Assembly (NCBI GenBank): GCA_002729695.1
Contig: PBYQ01000035.1
Location: 129,344 to 172,953, forward strand
Direction of reading: 5' to 3'
Length of the DNA: 43,610 bases
DNA from: Citromicrobium sp.
Lineage (GTDB): Bacteria > Pseudomonadota > Alphaproteobacteria > Sphingomonadales > Sphingomonadaceae
Shown here: one piece after another, positions 38,679 through 43,610 of the stretch
How the letters are laid out: each line of letters begins with the position of its first letter
Position numbering within the stretch: the stretch's first letter is position 1
Notes under the pieces: model-generated
Told to the model about the DNA's origin: nothing
Database searches by the model: none
The model's input: the letters and a program-made list of their open reading frames with translations, nothing else
Made by a program: the position numbers and the translations under genes

Positions 38679-39572
38679 TCAGGCCGGCCGCGTCGCCCTA
38701 CGCAGGACGTCGCCGAAGCCGTAGGCGATGCAGTCGTGATCGCGGTAATAGCCTCGCTCTTTCAGCAGCGCGTGCAGCTTCGCGAGCCGGTAGGGCGGCA
38801 TGCCTGCGAAGATATGATGTTCGAGGTGGTAATTGACGTTGCAGGGGGAGAGCAGCAGCGCCTCCCACCAGCGCGGTATCGTGGTGCCGGTGTTGATCCG
38901 CGCGTCCATCGCATCGCGGTCTTTCGCGACGCCGTGCTCGGAAATCTGCCGCAGCCGCATGGTCAGCGGATAGACGAAAATCCGTGCCGCCCACCACATC
39001 AGGTATGCCCACGGAGCACCGACCGCGAGCAGCGCGACGAACAGCAGCGTGTGGAACAGCACCGACGGCCCGGTCTCGCTCCATTTGAAGCGCTTCACCT
39101 CGCCCACAAGATCGCGAAACCCGGTCTGCCCCGTCACGTCGCGGATCAGCTTGCGCTTCAGCGAGGCGCGCGTGACCGGATAGGATTTGACCATCCACTT
39201 GTCGGGATCGTCGGGCGTGCCTGCGAACTTGTGATGGTCGAGGTGATAGCGGCGATAGAGGTCGAGCGGGACATGCGCGATCGCTCCGCTGACCCACTTG
39301 CCGACCAAGATGTTGAGCTTCGGCGTGCGGAAGAATGCGCCGTGCGCGCAGTCGTGCGTGATGATCCCGAAGGCCTGGATGCGTCCGCCCAGGATTATGA
39401 TCGCGGCGAGGATCGTCAGCGGGTTGGGCCACGCGATTGCGAGGGCGAAGGCCGCCACGGCTAGGCCTGCCTGAAACAGTACGGTCGCCGCAGCGCGCGC
39501 GTCCGACTTCGCGCTGAGCGCGGCCACTTCTTCGCGGGTGATGTAGTCGCCGATGGCGGGCGCGTGTCGCAT
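38679..39572 (-). CDS. Membrane fatty acid desaturase family protein
   Basis: 297 residues with the three histidine boxes of membrane di-iron desaturases: ITHDCAHGAFF (about residue 95), YHLDHHKFAGTP (about 130) and NVNYHLEHHIFAGMP (about 265), and about four hydrophobic helices between them. Ribosome site GGAGAG 4-5 nt before the ATG at 39572. The chemistry is O2-dependent desaturation or hydroxylation of a lipid, but fatty acid versus carotenoid or other lipid cannot be decided from this sequence. It may be co-transcribed with the RDD gene upstream (60 bp). Confidence 0.88.
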   Translation of the reverse strand: MRHAPAIGDYITREEVAALSAKSDARAAATVLFQAGLAVAAFALAIAWPNPLTILAAIIILGGRIQAFGIITHDCAHGAFFRTPKLNILVGKWVSGAIAHVPLDLYRRYHLDHHKFAGTPDDPDKWMVKSYPVTRASLKRKLIRDVTGQTGFRDLVGEVKRFKWSETGPSVLFHTLLFVALLAVGAPWAYLMWWAARIFVYPLTMRLRQISEHGVAKDRDAMDARINTGTTIPRWWEALLLSPCNVNYHLEHHIFAGMPPYRLAKLHALLKERGYYRDHDCIAYGFGDVLRRATRPA

Positions 39573-39632
39573 AGGTCTCTCCGGATACAGATCATACCCG
39601 CCGCACCGGTCGGGTGCAATCGGCCCGACCGG

Positions 39633-40550
39633 TCAGCGCAGGCGCGTGCCCGACCGGTCGACCTCGGAGAACTTGTCCGCCTTGCGCTGGCCGAACCGCA
39701 TCCCGCCTTCCAGCCGCGCACGCAGCGCGGTGTAGAAGGCTTCGAGGAACTCGCGCTCGTCGCCCGATCCGGCCTGCCAGCCGATCTTGCGCACGATCGC
39801 CTCGTGCACCGCCTCCAGCGTCTTGTCGTCGCCATCGCGCAGCACGCGTTCGAGCGATTGCAGCTCGTACTCGCCGTAAACCGACAGCTCTTCATCGCCG
39901 AAGCGGTAAGCGGGCTCTGCGCTGGTCGCCTGCGCCTGGCCCAGCGACAGCGCCTCGGCCAGCTTGCGCCTCGGGGCCTCGACCACCCAGGTGCCCGCGA
40001 TGACGTCGCCCGCGCGCAGGGCATCCTTGTTGAAGAAGGGGAACAGCATGAACACGGCGAACCACAGCGATCCCGCGATCCATGCAGACCCGCCCGCGCC
40101 GATGCTCTGGAAGAAGGTCAGCGGCAGGAAGATTTCGATCTGGCGCAGCAGGTTGCGCGCGATGATCGCCTCGGCGGTCAGCCGCTCGCCCGACTGGCCC
40201 TGCGGGCGCGCGGCCACCCGGATACCGGCCATGCGCTTGCCCAATGTGGCCCCGCGCGGCCCCATCTCGAACGCGATGAAATAGCCGTTGAAGAGCAGGA
40301 ACATCAGCACGATGAACAGCACGAACAGGAATTCGCCCACGCCGTTGTCTTCGATCGCATTCAGATTGACGCCTGTGACCAGCAGCACGACGAACACGAG
40401 GATCATGCTGAAAAAGATGATCGTGTAATCGAGCACCAGCGCCATCAGCCGCGCCCCGCGCGTGGCGAGCACTATATCGAGGGGGACGCCCTCGGGCGTT
40501 ACCAGCTGGCGCCTGCGCCTGGCATCGTGGGCCCTGTCTGCCGCGTTCAT
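39633..40550 (-). CDS. RDD-family membrane protein with long C-terminal region
   Basis: 305 residues from the ATG at 40550, whose ATGA overlaps the SpoIIM-like stop. The RDD domain spans about residues 20-175: GARLMALVLDYTIIFFSMIL with the Arg and Asp of the first helix, GYFIAFEMGPRGATLGKRMAGIRV, and ARNLLRQIEIFLPL. Three to four hydrophobic helices are seen. The C-terminal 100 residues are soluble and charged (EDELSVYGEYELQSLERVLR-like), with no domain I can name. RDD proteins are of unclear function, some linked to transport. It belongs to the MoxR-DUF58-SpoIIM cluster. Confidence 0.85.
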   Translation of the reverse strand: MNAADRAHDARRRRQLVTPEGVPLDIVLATRGARLMALVLDYTIIFFSMILVFVVLLVTGVNLNAIEDNGVGEFLFVLFIVLMFLLFNGYFIAFEMGPRGATLGKRMAGIRVAARPQGQSGERLTAEAIIARNLLRQIEIFLPLTFFQSIGAGGSAWIAGSLWFAVFMLFPFFNKDALRAGDVIAGTWVVEAPRRKLAEALSLGQAQATSAEPAYRFGDEELSVYGEYELQSLERVLRDGDDKTLEAVHEAIVRKIGWQAGSGDEREFLEAFYTALRARLEGGMRFGQRKADKFSEVDRSGTRLR

Positions 40551-41611
40551 GCTGCGTCCCCGTCTGCGGATTTGCGCCCCACCAGGACGAACACGGACAG
40601 CCAGACGAGGCCCATGAAAATGCCGATGATCAGCCGCGCCTCGAACCCGGCGAGCTGGCGCGGGAAGGCTTCGAGCACGGCGGCGAAGACCAGCATGATG
40701 ACGCAGCCGAGCATCACCAGCGCCGCGCGCCGCCCGGCCTGCGCGGTTGCGCCGAGGATGCTCGAATCGCCGGGGAAGGCCATGTTGCGCCCCACGTGTA
40801 CGCCCGCCGCGCCCGACAGCAGGATCGCGGTGAACTCGGTCGTGCCGTGGACGCACAGCCACGCCATGAATTCGGGCAGCAGGCCGACCGAGTTGAACAG
40901 CCACGCCATCGCGCCCAGCATCGCCATGTTGTAGATCAGCATCAGCACCGTCGGCACGCCGAAGGCAAAGCCCAGCGCGAAGACGAGGATGCACACGGTC
41001 GCGTTGTTGTAGAACAGGTAGGCGGCGAAGCCCGAAAGCCCGTTCGAACTGCTCTCTATCGCCAGCGTCTGGGCGAGCTCGGCACGGCTTGCGCCGGGCA
41101 CGCGCCCGCTCGCCATCGCGCCGGGGACGAGCGCGTAATACCAGTCGACATTGCGCGCGACGAGCAGCCAGCCCGCCGCGATCCCTGCGGCCATGGCTGC
41201 GAAGGCGATCACGATATCGAGCCAGATCGCGCGCACCGCCCGGCTCCAGCCCCCGCGCAGGAAGCGCGCGAGCCAGCGGAACATGCCGCTCCTGGGGCCA
41301 TAGACCTGATACCAGGCGCGCTGGACCAGATCCTCCAGGAAGCGCAGCGTCGCCGCATCGAGCGAGGTCTCGCGCGCCACCGCGAGGCTCGATGCCGCCT
41401 GCCGGTAGAGCACGGGCAGGTCGGCGATATCTTCGTCCGACAAACGCCCGAAGGCCCCGCGTTCCAGACGGCGGACGATCTGTTCCAGCCGCCGCCAGTC
41501 GCCCTCACGTTCGATCCGGAAACGGTCGGACCTGAGCGCCGCAGCCTCGATATCGGGCTGTTCGGGTAGCGGTTTCGCCGCAAAGGGGTTGCGGATTGTG
41601 GGCGCTTTCAT
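40547..41611 (-). CDS. Stage II sporulation protein M-like (DUF95) membrane protein
   Basis: 354 residues from the ATG at 41611, overlapping the DUF58 stop by the ATGA. The N-terminal part is a soluble helical region (WRRLEQIVRRLERGAFGRLS). From about residue 110 there are several hydrophobic helices: IWLDIVIAFAAMAAGIAAGW, YLFYNNATVCILVFALGFAFG, GVPTVLMLIYNMAMLGAMAW, and the SpoIIM hallmark FMAWLCVHGTTEFTAILLSGAAG. The name comes from Bacillus, but this organism has no sign of sporulation; the function here is unknown and probably tied to the cluster's envelope role. Confidence 0.87.
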   Translation of the reverse strand: MKAPTIRNPFAAKPLPEQPDIEAAALRSDRFRIEREGDWRRLEQIVRRLERGAFGRLSDEDIADLPVLYRQAASSLAVARETSLDAATLRFLEDLVQRAWYQVYGPRSGMFRWLARFLRGGWSRAVRAIWLDIVIAFAAMAAGIAAGWLLVARNVDWYYALVPGAMASGRVPGASRAELAQTLAIESSSNGLSGFAAYLFYNNATVCILVFALGFAFGVPTVLMLIYNMAMLGAMAWLFNSVGLLPEFMAWLCVHGTTEFTAILLSGAAGVHVGRNMAFPGDSSILGATAQAGRRAALVMLGCVIMLVFAAVLEAFPRQLAGFEARLIIGIFMGLVWLSVFVLVGRKSADGDAA

Positions 41612-42930
41612 CCGGCAATCGCCTCCTGCGCGCGCAGGGCGAGGTACCGGTCGATCACCGCGAAGCCGAGCTTGTCGTGCGGCGCCTCGATCACCTTGAC
41701 GCCCATCCGGCGCAGACGGGTAAGCACCAGCTGGCGTTGCCGCGCGAGCGAATCGGCGGTGACCGCGCGGGCGACCGCGTCGACCGTTTCGGGTTCGGCG
41801 GAGGTGAAGCCCGCCAGCTCGCGATCCTCCAGCGTGACGAACACCACCGCATGGCGCTGCGTCAGGCGGCCGAGGCTTTCGATCATCATTTCGGCTGCGG
41901 TGGTGTCGCTGAAATCGGAAAACAGCACCACCAGCGACCGCCGCTTCAGCCGTGCGGACAGGGTGGCGAGCGCCAGCGTGTAATTCGCTTCCTCGCCCGT
42001 ATGGTAGTCGAGCCCCGCAGCGGCGCGCTGCAGCCGGGCAAAGGCCCGCGTCTCGGCGACGAAGGGGCTGGCGAGCACGGGGCGCCGGGCAAAGCCGAAC
42101 ATCATCACCCGGTCGCCGCCCCTGAGCGCGACGTAGGCTGCCGTCAGCCCCGCGCTGACCGACCGGTCGAGCCGCGGGAGCCCGTCGATCGGTTCGCACA
42201 TCGCTTGTCCGCAATCGAACGCGAAGACGATCTGGTTGTTGCGCTCGGTCTCGTTCTCGCGCGCGTAGAGCGCGGCGTGGCGCGCGCTCGCCTTCCAGTC
42301 GATCCGCCGCCGGTCCATGCCGGGCTGGTATTCGGTGAGCGCTTCGAACTGGGTGCCTTCGCCGCGCCGCCTGCGGGTGATGAGGCCCAGCTCGGCATCG
42401 CGCAGCAGCGCCTGCAGGGGGCGCGAGCGGATCGGTGAGAGGTCGGGCCAGACGCGGATTTCGCGGGTCAGCTCGACCCGCTTCTGCCGGCTGCCGAGAC
42501 CCCATGGCCCGTCCCACGCCAGCCACAGCGCGCCCACCTCGGCAGTGCCGCGCCGGGTCGCGACGAGATCGGTCTCGCCGCGCCAGACCCCCTGCGTGTT
42601 GGCGAGGGCGATATCCGCCCGCCCGCCGCGCGCGATGCGCGGGTCGAGCGAGACGGCGGCGCGCACCGATCCCGCAGTGCCGGTCAGGTCGGCGGACACG
42701 CGCAGCGGGGTCGGCTGGCCGATTTCGACATCGGCGTCGTGATCGATCTTCCATTCGGCGAGATGGCCCGCGCGCGCCGCGTCGATCAGCGTCAGCACCA
42801 GCAGCACGGCCGCCGCGACCGGCACCACCAGCCACGCGCCGGGTGCGACCAGCGCGATCACCAGCGCGAGCGGCGCGGCAAGCGCGACGATCCGCGCTGT
42901 GCGGATGGTGGGGAGCAGGGCGGCGGGCAT
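41608..42930 (-). CDS. DUF58-domain protein of the MoxR-associated cluster
   Basis: 440 residues. Two N-terminal helices (IVALAAPLALVIALVAPGAW and LVVPVAAAVLLVLTLIDAAR) anchor it. A Trp/Gly beta region follows, then the DUF58 signature GTQFEALTEYQPGMDRRRIDW followed by KASARH, and a von Willebrand A-like part (IVFAFDCGQAM, VLFSDFSDTTAAEM) with metal-site-like residues. MoxR-DUF58 pairs are thought to act as chaperones for the insertion of metal cofactors or assembly of complexes; the client here is unknown. The start ATG is at 42930, 4 bp after the moxR stop. Confidence 0.88.
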   Translation of the reverse strand: MPAALLPTIRTARIVALAAPLALVIALVAPGAWLVVPVAAAVLLVLTLIDAARAGHLAEWKIDHDADVEIGQPTPLRVSADLTGTAGSVRAAVSLDPRIARGGRADIALANTQGVWRGETDLVATRRGTAEVGALWLAWDGPWGLGSRQKRVELTREIRVWPDLSPIRSRPLQALLRDAELGLITRRRRGEGTQFEALTEYQPGMDRRRIDWKASARHAALYARENETERNNQIVFAFDCGQAMCEPIDGLPRLDRSVSAGLTAAYVALRGGDRVMMFGFARRPVLASPFVAETRAFARLQRAAAGLDYHTGEEANYTLALATLSARLKRRSLVVLFSDFSDTTAAEMMIESLGRLTQRHAVVFVTLEDRELAGFTSAEPETVDAVARAVTADSLARQRQLVLTRLRRMGVKVIEAPHDKLGFAVIDRYLALRAQEAIAG

Positions 42931-42934
42931 GATG

Positions 42935-43610
42935 CTAGCGCGGCGCCTCGGTACTCTCGATCAGTTCGCCGACGATGGTTTCGACCTCGCGACCCTCGAT
43001 CTCGGCGGCGGCGGAGAGGATCAGGCGGTGGCGGAGGACTGCGGTGGCGAGCGCCTTGATATCGTCGGGCACCACGTAGTCGCGCCCGTCGAGCGCGGCG
43101 CGCACGCGGGCGGCATTGCCGAGCAGCACGGCGGCGCGCGGGGAGGCGCCGGTCGCAAGGTCGGAGTGGCTGCGCGTGGCGCGCACCAGCCGGACCACGT
43201 AGTCGACATTCTCGGGCGCGAGCGTGACCGCCTTCACCGCGCCGATGCTCGCCTGCAGGGCATCGCGCCCGGTCACCGCCTCGATCCCGAAATTCTCGGG
43301 CCGGGCGGGCCCCTGTTCGACCCCGAAACGGGCGACGATGCGCGTTTCCTCTTCCTCGCTGGGATAGGCGGCGACCAGCTTGAACAGGAACCGGTCGAGC
43401 TGCGCCTCGGGCAGCGGATAGACGCCCTGGCTCTCGATAGGGTTCTGCGTCGCGATCACCATGAAGCGGTCGGGCAGGACATGCGTTTCCCCGTCCAGCG
43501 TCACGCGGCGTTCCTGCATCGCTTCGAGCAGCGCGGCCTGCGTCTTGGGCGGGGTGCGGTTGATCTCGTCCGCCAGCAGCAGCTCGGTGAAGATCGCGCC
43601 GCGCGTCAGC
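42935..43610 (-). CDS. MoxR-family AAA+ ATPase, 5' part outside the window
   Basis: About 225 residues are visible, lacking the N-terminus and Walker A. Walker B and its surroundings read [20 protein letters not shown], followed by MQERRVTL. Sensor 1 region is [20 protein letters not shown] and the arginine finger region is [10 protein letters not shown]. The C-terminal lid follows ([20 protein letters not shown]). MoxR ATPases work with DUF58 and VWA proteins on complex assembly. The frame runs off the right edge, so the upstream gene of the cluster, if any, is not visible. The tail ends [11 protein letters not shown]. Confidence 0.92.
   Translation of the reverse strand, partial: LTRGAIFTELLLADEINRTPPKTQAALLEAMQERRVTLDGETHVLPDRFMVIATQNPIESQGVYPLPEAQLDRFLFKLVAAYPSEEEETRIVARFGVEQGPARPENFGIEAVTGRDALQASIGAVKAVTLAPENVDYVVRLVRATRSHSDLATGASPRAAVLLGNAARVRAALDGRDYVVPDDIKALATAVLRHRLILSAAAEIEGREVETIVGELIESTEAPR

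Noticed and set aside
40547..41611. Evidence for sporulation from the SpoIIM-like protein
   Set aside because: The domain name is historical; no other sporulation gene is present, and the gene belongs to a MoxR/DUF58 cluster.

Overview
The window is GC-rich, almost wall-to-wall protein coding, and looks chromosomal. The set of SecB, a Tim44-like protein, an AcnA-type aconitase, an MltA/Smr/MsrQ cluster, a FadL-type porin, membrane PQQ glucose dehydrogenase and a possible PEP-CTERM-like surface protein fits an alphaproteobacterium, most likely a sphingomonad close to Erythrobacteraceae. That placement is inferred from gene content and protein style; there is no rRNA or tRNA gene, prophage, transposase or CRISPR array to test it with.

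Layout. 1-5.3 kb: murJ (cut by the window edge) and secB diverge from a Tim44-like gene, mltA, smr and msrQ, the last three overlapping by a few bases; a lipoprotein with two helix-hairpin-helix-like repeats converges on msrQ. 5.4-16.8 kb: a region rich in peroxide defence, with an aldehyde dehydrogenase behind a heme catalase, a divergent PQQ glucose dehydrogenase, catalase-peroxidase KatG, an unrecognised exported protein, and AhpF and AhpC. 16.8-23.1 kb: an AT-richer orphan membrane ORF, aroC, ruvA, an M23-type peptidase, ruvB, and a long Ser/Gly repeat protein with a C-terminal sorting-like tail. 23.2-30.2 kb: acnA, a DMT transporter, two different L,D-transpeptidases flanking the remains of a small membrane gene, and a small lipoprotein. 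30.2-34.7 kb: a minus-strand run fadL, ispG, a CHDS thioredoxin-like protein, mntP and a histone deacetylase-family gene. 34.9-43.6 kb: a ZntB/CorA transporter, a DUF885 protein, a GNAT acetyltransferase, a desaturase, and the RDD, SpoIIM-like, DUF58 and MoxR cluster, cut by the right edge.

Functionally, the peroxide enzymes cover low (AhpC/AhpF) and high (KatA, KatG) H2O2. Cell-wall genes recur across the window (murJ, mltA, M23, two L,D-transpeptidases). Export and envelope functions are also frequent (SecB, FadL, lipoproteins, surface repeat protein).

The most unusual sequence-level observations are: a palindromic repeat translated in frame inside smr, with a second inverted copy at 38.6 kb; a different palindrome-bounded element between ahpC and ahpF; the repeat protein with a VPAPP-hydrophobic-RRK tail; an M23 gene wedged between ruvA and ruvB; and a cluster of GGTGAC palindromes upstream of the GNAT gene. 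I do not see a clearly new multi-gene defence or biosynthetic system.
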